Source: Desulfuromonadaceae bacterium (GTDB taxonomy: Bacteria; Desulfobacterota; Desulfuromonadia; Desulfuromonadales; JAHYIW01). Taken from it: a DNA stretch of 64,000 nt. The position numbers and the translations under genes are program-made. The notes beneath the pieces were generated by a model, which saw only the letters and a program-made list of their open reading frames with translations, had not been told where the DNA came from and searched no databases. Positions 17,460-25,802 of this stretch are shown piece by piece. The DNA lies in contig JAHYIW010000001.1 in assembly GCA_019429445.1 (NCBI GenBank), forward strand, positions 1 to 64,000. The letters run 5' to 3'. The stretch's first letter is position 1; the number at the start of each line of letters is the position of its first letter.

Positions 17460-18916
17460 TGATGCAACTCGACACCCGAAAAATATTACTGGTTCATCCC
17501 CTCGGCTACAGCGCTGAAGCGGCCGGAAGTGACATCTCGCGAATGGCGAATATCATGCCGCCGCTGGGGTTGGCGAGTATCGCCGCTTATCTGGAGCGTG
17601 AGCACTTTAGCGCGGATATCATCGACTGTTATGCCCATCCCGATTCAGATGCGAAGATTTCCACCTATCTCCAGACGCAGCGTCCGGCGTGGCTCGGGTT
17701 CAGCTGCACCACCTCATCGTTTCTCGATGCCGTGCGTCTGGCCAGACTGGCAAAGTCGATCCTGCCCGAAATCCGTGCGGTCTTTGGTGGCGCGCATGTG
17801 TCGGCGCTCAAGGGGCAACTGCTCAACGATTATCCGGCTGTCGATATCGTGGTGATCGGCGAGGGGGAAGAGACGTTACGCGAACTGCTGGAGAAGGGGT
17901 TCGACCAGGCCGCGACGGTAGCGGGACTGGTGTGGCGCAATGCTGCCGGGGGGGCGGAATCGAACGGTTATCGCTCTGCGGCGCTGGAGCTTGACAGCCT
18001 GCCCTTTCCGGCCTACGAAAAGCTCGCCGGTTATCCCGAGGCCTACACGTTGCCGCTCTTCAACTATCCGAAAGCGCCAAGCACCAGCTGTATTTCGAGC
18101 CGTGGCTGTCCTTACGCCTGTACCTATTGTGATCGTTCCGTCTTTCAGCGGACGTTTCGGCATAACTCGGCCGCTTATCTCTTCCGCCACGTCAAATATC
18201 TGCATGAACGTTTCGGCATTCGGCATATCAATTTTTACGATGATCAGTTCACTTTCAAGCGGCAACGGGTCGAGGAATTCTGTCAGCTGATGATCAATAA
18301 TCCGCTCGGGATGACGTTCAATTGCGCGGTGCGCGCCGAGCATATCGATTTTGAACTGCTCAAACTGATGAAGGCCGCCGGGTGCTGGATGGTCAGCCTT
18401 GGCATCGAGTCGGGCGATGAAGAATTGCTGGCGCGGCATCGTCAGAACGCCAACCTCGATATGCTGGCCGACAAGATTCGCCTGATCAAAAAGGCCGGTA
18501 TCCGCACCAAGGGGCTGTTGATGATGGGGTTGCCGGGGGAGACCGAGGAAAGCATTCGCCGCAGCATGGAGTATGTCTTCTCGTTGCCGATCGATGATTT
18601 CAACCTCTCTAAATTTACCCCGTTCCCCGGTTCACCGATCTACGAGACGATCCATGAGCTCGGCGAGTTTGACGAGGATTGGGAAAAGATGGACTGCATG
18701 CGCTTCCAGTTCGTACCGCACGGCATGCAGAAGGACCGTCTGGAGGAACTCTTCATCCTCTTTTACAAGACCCACTTTCAACGTCCGAAGGTGTTGCTCG
18801 GCTACGTGGCGATGATGTGGAAATCGCCTGACAGCTGGAAACGCTTTCTCGCTAATCTTGGTTCGTTTTTACGCTTTGCCAAAAGTAACGACCGGCTCGG
18901 GGAGGGCAAGTCCTGA
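17459..18916 (+). CDS. Radical SAM protein with B12-binding-like N-terminus (3 of 3)
   Basis: 485 residues and the most typical of the trio. The N-terminal domain contains MPPLGLASIAAYLEREHF, FGGAHVSALKG and VVIGEGEETLRELL. The SAM cluster is Cys217, Cys221 and Cys224 in SRGCPYACTYCDRS. KGLLMMGLPGETEES and FTPFPGSPIYE are the conserved barrel strands of class B-like enzymes. Start and stop both overlap their neighbours, and a glycosyltransferase follows. It may be a C-methylase or a C-C bond-forming enzyme acting on an acyl chain; this is inference. Confidence 0.92.
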   Translation: MMQLDTRKILLVHPLGYSAEAAGSDISRMANIMPPLGLASIAAYLEREHFSADIIDCYAHPDSDAKISTYLQTQRPAWLGFSCTTSSFLDAVRLARLAKSILPEIRAVFGGAHVSALKGQLLNDYPAVDIVVIGEGEETLRELLEKGFDQAATVAGLVWRNAAGGAESNGYRSAALELDSLPFPAYEKLAGYPEAYTLPLFNYPKAPSTSCISSRGCPYACTYCDRSVFQRTFRHNSAAYLFRHVKYLHERFGIRHINFYDDQFTFKRQRVEEFCQLMINNPLGMTFNCAVRAEHIDFELLKLMKAAGCWMVSLGIESGDEELLARHRQNANLDMLADKIRLIKKAGIRTKGLLMMGLPGETEESIRRSMEYVFSLPIDDFNLSKFTPFPGSPIYETIHELGEFDEDWEKMDCMRFQFVPHGMQKDRLEELFILFYKTHFQRPKVLLGYVAMMWKSPDSWKRFLANLGSFLRFAKSNDRLGEGKS

Positions 18917-20097
18917 TGACGTCGGAGCGCCCCAATTTCCTGATTGTGATCCCGCTCTACAATCATGCCGATACGGTTCGCTCGGTGGTGGAAAAAGCCT
19001 TGAACATGCATGATCAGGTGCTGGTGGTTGATGATGGCAGCAGCGACGCCGGGGCGGCGGCCCTTGACGGACTCAAGCTGCGCGTGTTGCGGCATCCCGA
19101 AAACCGGGGCAAGGGGGCGGCGGTACAGACCGCCTTGCACGAAGCGGAAAAACTTGGTTTCAGCCATATTGTGATTATCGACGCCGACGGTCAGCATGAC
19201 CCGGCCGATCTGCCGCAATTTGTTGCCGCCATGGCGGCTGACCCGACGGCGATTGTAGTCGGTAAACGTGATTTCAATCAGGCGAGTATCCCCGCATCAT
19301 CACGTTTCGGGCGCAACTTTTCCAACTTCTGGTTGCGGGTGCAGACCGGCAAGATGCTGGGCGACACCCAGAGTGGTTTTCGCGCCTATCCGGTAAAGAT
19401 CGTGCGGGGGCTGAAATTGCAGGAAGCGCGTTACACATTCGAGATCGAGGTGCTGGTGCGGGCGGCCTGGGCCGGAGTGGCGCTGCGCGATGTTGATATC
19501 AGCGTCTATTACCCGCCACAGGCTGAGCGTGTCTCGCATTTCCGTGGCTTTATGGATAACTTTCGCCTGACCTTGCTCAATACCCGCCTGACCCTGCGGT
19601 CGATCACCCCCTGGCCGCACCGCAAGGTGGTGGCGAGTGGCGAGGTGGAACAGAAGGTGACAATCCTGCATCCGCTGCGCTCGGTGCGGGCTCTTCTGAC
19701 CGAAAATGTGACGCCGGGGCAGCTGGCGGCGGCCGGTGCCGTCGGGGTCTTTATCGGCGCACTGCCGATTCTGGCCGCGCATACCGTGACGATCTTGCTG
19801 GTCGCCGGGTTTTTTCGCCTCAACAAGGTGGCGGCCATCGGCGCCAGCCAGTTATGCATGCCGCCGCTGGTGCCGGGGCTCTGTATTGAAGTCGGTTACT
19901 TTTTCCGCAACGGTCAATTTTTAACTGAAATATCGATCGAAACCCTCGGCTATCAGGCGCTTGATCGACTCTATGAATGGCTGATCGGTTCATTGACCCT
20001 CGGCCCGCTACTGGCCGGGATAGTCGCGCTGATTATCTATCTGGTGGCGACTACCCTCCGTCGCGACATGGGAAGGGCCGAACGTGCCAGAGTGTGA
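18916..20097 (+). CDS. Family 2 glycosyltransferase with C-terminal DUF2062
   Basis: 393 residues in two parts. Residues ~5-230 form a GT-A glycosyltransferase (VIPLYNHADTV, LVVDDGSSDAG, IIDADGQHDPADLP with the DxD-like motif). Residues ~255-385 form a membrane DUF2062 domain (VFIGALPILAAHTV). In aryl-polyene loci a GT2/acyltransferase (ApeJ) links the polyene to its carrier lipid. Here the two activities are in separate overlapping genes, this one and the next. It probably adds a sugar to the lipid anchor at the inner membrane. Confidence 0.88.
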   Translation: MTSERPNFLIVIPLYNHADTVRSVVEKALNMHDQVLVVDDGSSDAGAAALDGLKLRVLRHPENRGKGAAVQTALHEAEKLGFSHIVIIDADGQHDPADLPQFVAAMAADPTAIVVGKRDFNQASIPASSRFGRNFSNFWLRVQTGKMLGDTQSGFRAYPVKIVRGLKLQEARYTFEIEVLVRAAWAGVALRDVDISVYYPPQAERVSHFRGFMDNFRLTLLNTRLTLRSITPWPHRKVVASGEVEQKVTILHPLRSVRALLTENVTPGQLAAAGAVGVFIGALPILAAHTVTILLVAGFFRLNKVAAIGASQLCMPPLVPGLCIEVGYFFRNGQFLTEISIETLGYQALDRLYEWLIGSLTLGPLLAGIVALIIYLVATTLRRDMGRAERARV

Positions 20098-21040
20098 CGA
20101 AAGATCACGTTCCGCCGAGCGCCAGAAGTGGACCAGCCGGAGTATCGGGGCGTCATGGCAGCATCAGTCATTTTATCTGCTGATCCGCCTCGGGGGCCGC
20201 CGGGCCGCCTATCTGCTCCTGTATCTGGTGGTTTTCTATTACGTGTTGCTGCCAGCGGTACGGCGCAAGTGTCACTATTACCTTGCGCGGCGCTTCCCCC
20301 AGGCCGGTGTCTGGGGGCGCTTCAAAAACAGCTACTTGATGACCCTCGATCTGGGGAAAGTGCTGGTTGACCGGGCACTGGTCGGGATCCTCGGCGCGGA
20401 CGAGATCACGGTTGAACTGCACGGCAAGGAGGAACTGCTGGAGCTGTTGGCGGAGCGCAAGGGTCTGATTCTGGTCAACGCCCATGTCGGCTGCTGGCAG
20501 GTGGCGATGTCGGCCCTCGGGTTCATGAAAACCCCGGTCAATCTGCTGATGCAGCGTGAGGCCGGGGATATCGACCGGCACTACTTCGAGCATGCCGGGA
20601 TCGAATGCCCTTACCGGATCATCGACCCGCGTGGCTACCTTGGCGGGGCGCTGGAAATGATCGAAGTGCTCAAGCGCGGCGAGGTGCTGTCGGTGATGGG
20701 TGACCGGATGCTGGGCGATGATCGTAACGGCGTGGACGTGGAATTTATGGGCGGGACCGTGACTTTGCCGTTCAGTGCCTATAAGCTGGCATCGGCCACC
20801 GGGGCGCCGATCGTCGCGCTCTTCTCGTACAAGACCGGGGCGGACAGTTATGCGCTCAAGCTCTATCGGACGATCCGGGTGCCGGGTGGTCTGGGGCGGG
20901 GGAACGCGGTGTTTGTTCCCTATGTGCGTGAATTTTCGGCGACGCTGGAAGAATTTTGTGCGGAACATCCGTTTCAGTTTTTTAATTTTTTCGATATGTG
21001 GCAGAATAGCGCGGTTTCGTCCGCCGTCGGGCGTGACTGA
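20084..21040 (+). CDS. LpxL/HtrB-like lysophospholipid acyltransferase
   Basis: 318 residues with an N-terminal membrane anchor (AAYLLLYLVVFYYVLLPAV) and the acyltransferase core GLILVNAHVGCWQVAMSAL. The second conserved region is VLSVMGDRMLGDDRNG and LPFSAYKLASATGAPIV. The GTG at 20084 has GGAAGG 8 bp upstream and overlaps the glycosyltransferase gene by 14 bp, so production of the two is linked. The family acylates lipid A-type acceptors from acyl-ACP. Here it is likely to transfer the cluster product to a glycosylated lipid. Confidence 0.87.
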   Translation: MPECDERSRSAERQKWTSRSIGASWQHQSFYLLIRLGGRRAAYLLLYLVVFYYVLLPAVRRKCHYYLARRFPQAGVWGRFKNSYLMTLDLGKVLVDRALVGILGADEITVELHGKEELLELLAERKGLILVNAHVGCWQVAMSALGFMKTPVNLLMQREAGDIDRHYFEHAGIECPYRIIDPRGYLGGALEMIEVLKRGEVLSVMGDRMLGDDRNGVDVEFMGGTVTLPFSAYKLASATGAPIVALFSYKTGADSYALKLYRTIRVPGGLGRGNAVFVPYVREFSATLEEFCAEHPFQFFNFFDMWQNSAVSSAVGRD

Positions 21041-21062
21041 TATTCAAGAAGGAGTTTTAACC

Positions 21063-21317
21063 ATGAGTGTGAAAGAAAAACTCAAACGAGTTTTGATCGA
21101 AGATCTTAACCTGGAAGATGTGGAACCAGACGAAATCGATGATGATATGGCGCTCTTCGGCGAGGGGCTGGGGCTGGATTCCCTCGACGCGGTGGAACTG
21201 GTGGTGATCGTGCAGAAGCATTTCGGAGTGGAAATCAAGGACATGGAAGAAGGGCGTCCGGCGTTGCAGACGATCAACACCCTGGCAAAATATATCGAGC
21301 AGCGGCTGGCGGGATGA
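21063..21317 (+). CDS. Acyl carrier protein 2 of the cluster
   Basis: An 84-residue acidic ACP. Ser40 in GLGLDSLDAVEL takes the phosphopantetheine arm. AGAAGGAG lies 8 bp ahead of the ATG at 21063; a much longer open frame from 20775 covers the acyltransferase in another phase and is rejected. The stop overlaps the start of the next KS (ATGA), so this carrier is matched to KS/CLF pair 2. Confidence 0.95.
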   Translation: MSVKEKLKRVLIEDLNLEDVEPDEIDDDMALFGEGLGLDSLDAVELVVIVQKHFGVEIKDMEEGRPALQTINTLAKYIEQRLAG

Positions 21318-22507
21318 TTAAAACCGCGCCGATCGCCATAACCGGTCTCGGCTGTCTCTGTGCGGCGGGAATGAATCTCGCCGAATGTCTGGAGAGCATG
21401 TTCCGCAGTGAACGCAATCCGCATGCGCCGGTGCGTTTTTCGACCGATCATCCGGTCAGCTATCCGGTGCTGGAGTTGCGCGAGGATTTCAAACTTCCGC
21501 TCGATGATCAGCAGACGATCTACGCTCGCACCAGTCAACTGGCGCTGGCGGCGACGTTGGAAGCGTTGACCGATGCTGGCTGGGATGTCGCGAGTCTGCG
21601 CGGCAAGCGGGTCGGGGTGTGCATCGGCACCACTGTTGGTTGCGCGTTGAATTGTGACGATTTCTATCGGGCCTATAAAGATGGTGATGACCCCGAAATG
21701 GCGGCCATCGAGCGTTACCTGCGCAGCAACCCGGCGGCAGTCATTGCCCGGCAACTGAAACTGGACGGACCGAATCAGACTGTCGTCAACGCCTGCTCCT
21801 CCGGCACCGACGCCATCGGCCTGGGGGCGTCGTGGCTGCGCGCCGGGGCGTGCGATATCGTTATCGCCGGTGGCGCGGATGAACTGTCGCGAGTGACCTA
21901 CGCTGGCTTCAGTTCCTTGATGATTACCGACACCGAGCCGTGCAAACCGTTTGACGTTAAACGTAAAGGACTGAATCTTGGCGAAGGGGCCGGTATTCTG
22001 ATTCTCGAAAATGAATCGGTACGTGGCACCAAGGCGGCCCGTGGTTATGTACTCGGTTATGGTTCGGCCTGCGACGCCTATCACCTGACCGCGCCGCGAC
22101 CCGATGGTGCCGGTCTTAAACAGGCGATGCAGGAGGCGTTTACCGCCGCCGGGGTGACTCCCGACCAGATCGCCTTCGTCAATGCCCACGGCACCGGCAC
22201 CCCGGATAACGATCGGGTCGAAAGCCGGGTGTTGAGCGAGGTGCTGCCAGGGACACCGTTTGTTTCAACCAAAGGTTATACCGGTCATACCCTCGGCGCG
22301 GCCGGGGGGATCGAAGCGGTCTTTACCGTGGCCTGTTTGCAGCGCGGTGAAATTCCGGCCAATATCGGCTTTGTCGATGCCGATCCGGAGCTGCCGGGAA
22401 CCCCGGTCACCGAAAACACCCGGATTGAGGGAACGGTTGCGCTGTCAGAGTCACTCGCCTTCGGCGGCAACAACGCCGTGGTGATTCTCGGTAAAGGAGC
22501 TGCATGA
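21314..22507 (+). CDS. Beta-ketoacyl-ACP synthase (KS of KS/CLF pair 2)
   Basis: A 397-residue full-length condensing enzyme with Cys161 in VVNACSSGTDAIG, His in NAHGTGTPDND and Lys/His in STKGYTGHTLGAAGG. Overlap with ACP 2 and a 1-bp gap to the KS-like gene downstream make an ACP-KS-CLF module. Compared with pair 1 (12772-14594), the partner is a longer protein, which suggests that the two modules make chains of different length or act in succession. Confidence 0.93.
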   Translation: MIKTAPIAITGLGCLCAAGMNLAECLESMFRSERNPHAPVRFSTDHPVSYPVLELREDFKLPLDDQQTIYARTSQLALAATLEALTDAGWDVASLRGKRVGVCIGTTVGCALNCDDFYRAYKDGDDPEMAAIERYLRSNPAAVIARQLKLDGPNQTVVNACSSGTDAIGLGASWLRAGACDIVIAGGADELSRVTYAGFSSLMITDTEPCKPFDVKRKGLNLGEGAGILILENESVRGTKAARGYVLGYGSACDAYHLTAPRPDGAGLKQAMQEAFTAAGVTPDQIAFVNAHGTGTPDNDRVESRVLSEVLPGTPFVSTKGYTGHTLGAAGGIEAVFTVACLQRGEIPANIGFVDADPELPGTPVTENTRIEGTVALSESLAFGGNNAVVILGKGAA

Positions 22508-22508
22508 T

Positions 22509-23597
22509 ATGCGCATGGCGATTTCCGGCATAGGTATCTCCGGCGGGTTTGGCTGCGGCGTTGCGGCGTTGCGGCAGGCATTGCAGCGTGGCGTGGTCGA
22601 ACCCCGGCAATGCAGTGTGGAGCGCAATGGCGCAACCGACACCTTTCCCGCCTATCGAACCTCAATTGAAGGGCTGGACGAGTTTATCCCCAAACGGGCA
22701 TTGCGCCGCATCGATCATTTTTCAAAAATGACGCTGCATAGTGCCTGTCTGGCGTTGCAGGACGCCGGGTTGTCCGGCGGCGATCTCTCCCGCCTGGGGG
22801 TCATCATTGCCACCGGCTACGGGGCGTTGAAAACAACCTTCGATTTTCTCGATTCGTATCTCGACTTTGGCTATTCCTGTAGTTCTCCGACCCACTTTTC
22901 CAATTCGGTGCATAACGCTGCGGCGGCGCATGTATCGATGCACTTTAAGACGACGGCACCGAGTCTGACCGTGACCCAGTTCGAAATGTCGGTTCCGTCA
23001 GCGTTGCTGACGGCGCAGTTGTGGCTGGCCGAAGGGCGGGTCGATCAGGTGCTGTTCGGAACGATCGATGAATACTGCGCAGTGCTGCGCTATTGTCGCA
23101 GACAGTTTTTTGCAACAGGTGAACAGGGTCCGCTGCAACCGTTTACCTTTGCTGAACAGAGTGCCGTGGTTGGCGAAGGGGCCGCCTTTTTTGTCCTGAG
23201 CCGGGGGGAAGAAGATGCCCGTTACGGAGCGATTGATGCCGTTACCCTGGGTAATCATGCCGTTGTTCCACTGACCCTGCCGCACGATGATCTGTTGATC
23301 ATCGGTGCCGATGGTCATGCGGAGTGTGGCCGCTGGTATGCGCAGGCGCTGACCGACCGCGCGGTGGCCGCGTATGCACCGTTGTACGGCAGCTTTCCGG
23401 CGGCTGCCGGGTTTGACCTGGCGGTCGCCGCGCTGTCACAGCAAGACGGGCTTCTCTACGCCAGTCCGGCGACGGCTGGCGCCGCGGACTCAGCACTACA
23501 AGTTGTCGCGGCCCGGCGACCGCTGGGGAAAGCAAATATCGCCTGTCTGAAATTCGGACCGGGTGGCGACTACGGTTTGATCCGGTTGTCACGCTGA
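22509..23597 (+). CDS. KS-like chain-length-factor candidate lacking the Cys (pair 2)
   Basis: A 362-residue ketosynthase-fold protein. Alignment by eye to the neighbouring KS puts Glu159 (TQFEMSVPSALL) at the nucleophile position, so condensing activity is not expected. The N-terminal half (RIDHFSKMTLHSACLALQDAG, IIATGYGALKTTFDF) resembles the other Cys-less protein at 13896. Unlike that one it extends through a weakly conserved C-terminal half. Acidic substitution of the Cys occurs in KSQ/CLF-type decarboxylating subunits (there Gln). Role inferred as partner of the 21314 KS. Confidence 0.8.
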   Translation: MRMAISGIGISGGFGCGVAALRQALQRGVVEPRQCSVERNGATDTFPAYRTSIEGLDEFIPKRALRRIDHFSKMTLHSACLALQDAGLSGGDLSRLGVIIATGYGALKTTFDFLDSYLDFGYSCSSPTHFSNSVHNAAAAHVSMHFKTTAPSLTVTQFEMSVPSALLTAQLWLAEGRVDQVLFGTIDEYCAVLRYCRRQFFATGEQGPLQPFTFAEQSAVVGEGAAFFVLSRGEEDARYGAIDAVTLGNHAVVPLTLPHDDLLIIGADGHAECGRWYAQALTDRAVAAYAPLYGSFPAAAGFDLAVAALSQQDGLLYASPATAGAADSALQVVAARRPLGKANIACLKFGPGGDYGLIRLSR

Positions 23598-23604
23598 GGG
23601 TGTG

Positions 23605-24171
23605 ATGCGTGGTGTTCTGCTTATCCTTGCGATTCTGGGGCCGCTCCTTTTTGCCCGGCCACTCTCTGCGCAGGACGATGCCGCTGCTCTGGAACCCACG
23701 CGTTACGGGGTGGCGTTACTGGTCGGCTCCGCCTACGACCCGCACCGCATCGGGCTGGCGCTGGTGCAGGGGCAATTGCTGCTCGATTATGACCGCATTG
23801 CCTGGCACGCTGCTCCGCAAGCGCTGCGGCTCAAGTTTGAAGTCAATGCCGGACTGACCACCGATGGCCGCGATCGGGGACTCCTGGCGGTCAATATGTT
23901 GGCGCTACGTTACCTCGATGGTTTACAGGCTGGCCAATGGACCCCCTATATTGAAGCCGGTGTGGGGGTGATCTATACCGATTTCCAGGTAAAGGGGCAG
24001 GGGTTGCGGATCAATTTTAACCCCCAGGCGGGCGCCGGGGTTGCATACCTCCTGGCGGGCGGAGAAGCGGTAACGATGGCGTTGCGGCTGCATCATATTT
24101 CCAACGGTGATACCTACAAAGATAATCGTGGCGTCAATTCGGCGTTGCTGATGATCGGATATCTGTTCTAG
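23605..24171 (+). CDS. PagL-like lipid A deacylase / acyloxyacyl hydrolase family
   Basis: A 188-residue outer-membrane beta-barrel. The signal peptide (VLLILAILGPLLFARPLSA) is followed by alternating amphipathic strands. The motif RLHHISNGDTY near residue 164 matches the PagL catalytic His-x-Ser, and the protein ends in a Phe (GYLF) as barrels do. The ATG at 23605 is chosen over a GTG 3 bp earlier for better spacing from GAGGG. PagL removes a 3-O-acyl chain from lipid A; in this locus it might edit the acceptor or free space for the product. The stop codon lies inside a MITE-like repeat. Confidence 0.8.
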   Translation: MRGVLLILAILGPLLFARPLSAQDDAAALEPTRYGVALLVGSAYDPHRIGLALVQGQLLLDYDRIAWHAAPQALRLKFEVNAGLTTDGRDRGLLAVNMLALRYLDGLQAGQWTPYIEAGVGVIYTDFQVKGQGLRINFNPQAGAGVAYLLAGGEAVTMALRLHHISNGDTYKDNRGVNSALLMIGYLF

Positions 24172-24334
24172 TACCCTGTAACCCATAGGATTTCGAGGGA
24201 TTGCGCAGGGCGTTGACGTGTCAGCCAGGCGCGATTTCTGTTGCCTAGCCGTAGCTAAACAGCTGAAATCGGAACGTAGCTGACGCGGCAAAGAACAAGC
24301 AAGATGCGAAAGATTATGGGTTACAGGGTGCTAG
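24168..24334. mobile_element. 167-bp MITE-like element with CTAG ends
   Basis: Two 28-bp ends match in inverted orientation at 24 positions: CTAGTACCCTGTAACCCATA at the left, and CTAGCACCCTGTAACCCATA read on the other strand at the right. CTAG occurs at both borders, as a 4-bp target duplication of the IS5/YTAR type would give. The left end supplies the stop codon of the PagL-like gene, and the right end stops 2 bp before the next ATG. It carries no coding sequence. Confidence 0.78.
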
Positions 24335-24336
24335 CG

Positions 24337-24783
24337 ATGAAAAAAGAAGATGTTCCCCAGCAAGGCGGTTTGAACGCCGGATGTCGCGAAGTCAATTACG
24401 CTGTCGATGGTGACGGGCGCTATACGCTCGAATCAAGTGTTGGTTGGGAGGCGAAGAATATCGCCTTGCGCCAGGCCTGGGAGGCGATTGTTGAGCAACT
24501 GGCCGGCGTGATTGGTGAAATTAACGCCGGCAAGAAGAGCGCCCTGGCCTACCATATGACCAAAAATCAGATGGACCCGGCGCTGCTTGCCCAATATTCC
24601 GGTGTCGCCCGCTGGCGGGTGAAACGCCACCTGAAACCAGCCGTATTCGCCAAACTCAAAGATGCGGCGTTGTCTCCCTATGCCGAACTGTTCGGCATCA
24701 GTGTCGAGACGCTGCGGAGTGTGCCCGCGACCCCGGATCTGCTGCTGGATGAACTTGATCAATCAGAGGATGTGAATTTGTGA
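24337..24783 (+). CDS. Conserved small protein with HTH-like C-terminus
   Basis: 148 residues from the ATG at 24337; upstream in-frame codons lie in the repeat. I do not recognise a named family. Residues ~70-130 read AYHMTKNQMDPALLAQYSGVARWRVKRHLKPAVFAKL, a run compatible with a helix-turn-helix (LAQYSGVARWRVKRHL). A Tyr-Ala-Glu-Leu-Phe-Gly-Ile tail follows. It overlaps the BtrH-like gene by a GTGA junction, so the two are probably made together. A regulatory or accessory role with that protein is possible. It is the only regulator candidate in the locus. Confidence 0.6.
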   Translation: MKKEDVPQQGGLNAGCREVNYAVDGDGRYTLESSVGWEAKNIALRQAWEAIVEQLAGVIGEINAGKKSALAYHMTKNQMDPALLAQYSGVARWRVKRHLKPAVFAKLKDAALSPYAELFGISVETLRSVPATPDLLLDELDQSEDVNL

Positions 24784-25784
24784 ACATAGATTTTCCTCAT
24801 CGTCAATTTGCCCATTGTGAAAGCGGCGTGACCGCCAACCTGCTCAATTTTCATGGTTTGCCCTGTTCTGAAGCACTGGTTTTCGGCATTGGCGCGGGGC
24901 TGTTCTTCGGTTATGTGCCCTTTATCAAACTTAACTTTCTGCCGTTGACCACCTTTCGTACCGGGCCGGGGAGCATTTTTAAAAAAGCGACCAGGCGGCT
25001 TGGCATCGAGGTGGGAAAACAGACGTTCAGAAATCCGCTCGCCGCAGAAAATGAAGTGGATCGTCTGCTGGCCGCAGGCTGTCCGGTCGGCGCTCAGACC
25101 GGGGTTTTTTGGCTACCGTACTTCCCTCCCGCGTTTCGCTTTCATTTTAACGGGCACAATCTGGTCATCTTCGGCAAGGAGGGGGATGACTATCTGATCA
25201 GCGACCCGATCTTTGAACAGCCGGTGCGTTGTCCGGCCGCCGATCTGCGCAAGGCGCGCTTTGCCAAGGGGGCGTTGGCACCCAGGGGGAAAATCTACTA
25301 CATCGAAAAGATGCCGCAGCAGTTTGATCTGCCGCATGCGGTCGAGGCCGGTATCCGGGATGTGTGCCGGGTGATGCTGAAGACCCCGGTGCCGTTGGCG
25401 GGGGTACGCGGTATTCGCCTGCTGGCGCGGCAGATGGTCAAGTGGCCCGCCAAACTCGGCGAGAAAAAGACCATCCTCCAGCTCGGTCATATCATCCGCA
25501 TGCAGGAAGAGATCGGCACCGGCGGTGGCGGTTTTCGCTTTATCTACGCGGCGTTCTTGCAGGAGGCCGCCGGGGTGCTGGAGAACGATAAACTGGTGAC
25601 GTTGTCGCAGCGTTGCACCGAGGTTGGTGATCTGTGGCGCGATTTTGCCCTGATCGCCTCGCGCGTCTGCAAGGGGCGGGCGGCGGTGCAGGCTTCCTTC
25701 GATGATCTGGCGAAATTGCTGCATCAGTGTGCCAGCCAGGAGGAACGCCTTTTTAACGCCCTCCAGGCGGCGCTTGGCCGCTAA
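24780..25784 (+). CDS. BtrH-like (C39-peptidase-fold) protein with DUF4872-type tail
   Basis: 334 residues. The N-terminal part matches the BtrH_N pattern: Cys13 in AHCESGVTANLL, then GAQTGVFWLPYF and the His/Asp region NGHNLVIFGKEGDDYLISDP, a cysteine-protease-like triad. The C-terminal half is helical (DUF4872-like). BtrH in butirosin synthesis is an ACP-to-amine acyltransferase. Relatives occur in polyene/ladderane-type clusters with an unproven role. The GTG start overlaps the upstream stop. Transfer of an ACP-bound acyl chain to an amine is the natural hypothesis. Confidence 0.78.
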   Translation: MNIDFPHRQFAHCESGVTANLLNFHGLPCSEALVFGIGAGLFFGYVPFIKLNFLPLTTFRTGPGSIFKKATRRLGIEVGKQTFRNPLAAENEVDRLLAAGCPVGAQTGVFWLPYFPPAFRFHFNGHNLVIFGKEGDDYLISDPIFEQPVRCPAADLRKARFAKGALAPRGKIYYIEKMPQQFDLPHAVEAGIRDVCRVMLKTPVPLAGVRGIRLLARQMVKWPAKLGEKKTILQLGHIIRMQEEIGTGGGGFRFIYAAFLQEAAGVLENDKLVTLSQRCTEVGDLWRDFALIASRVCKGRAAVQASFDDLAKLLHQCASQEERLFNALQAALGR

Positions 25785-25802
25785 TCTGAATCGCGAGAAT
25801 TG

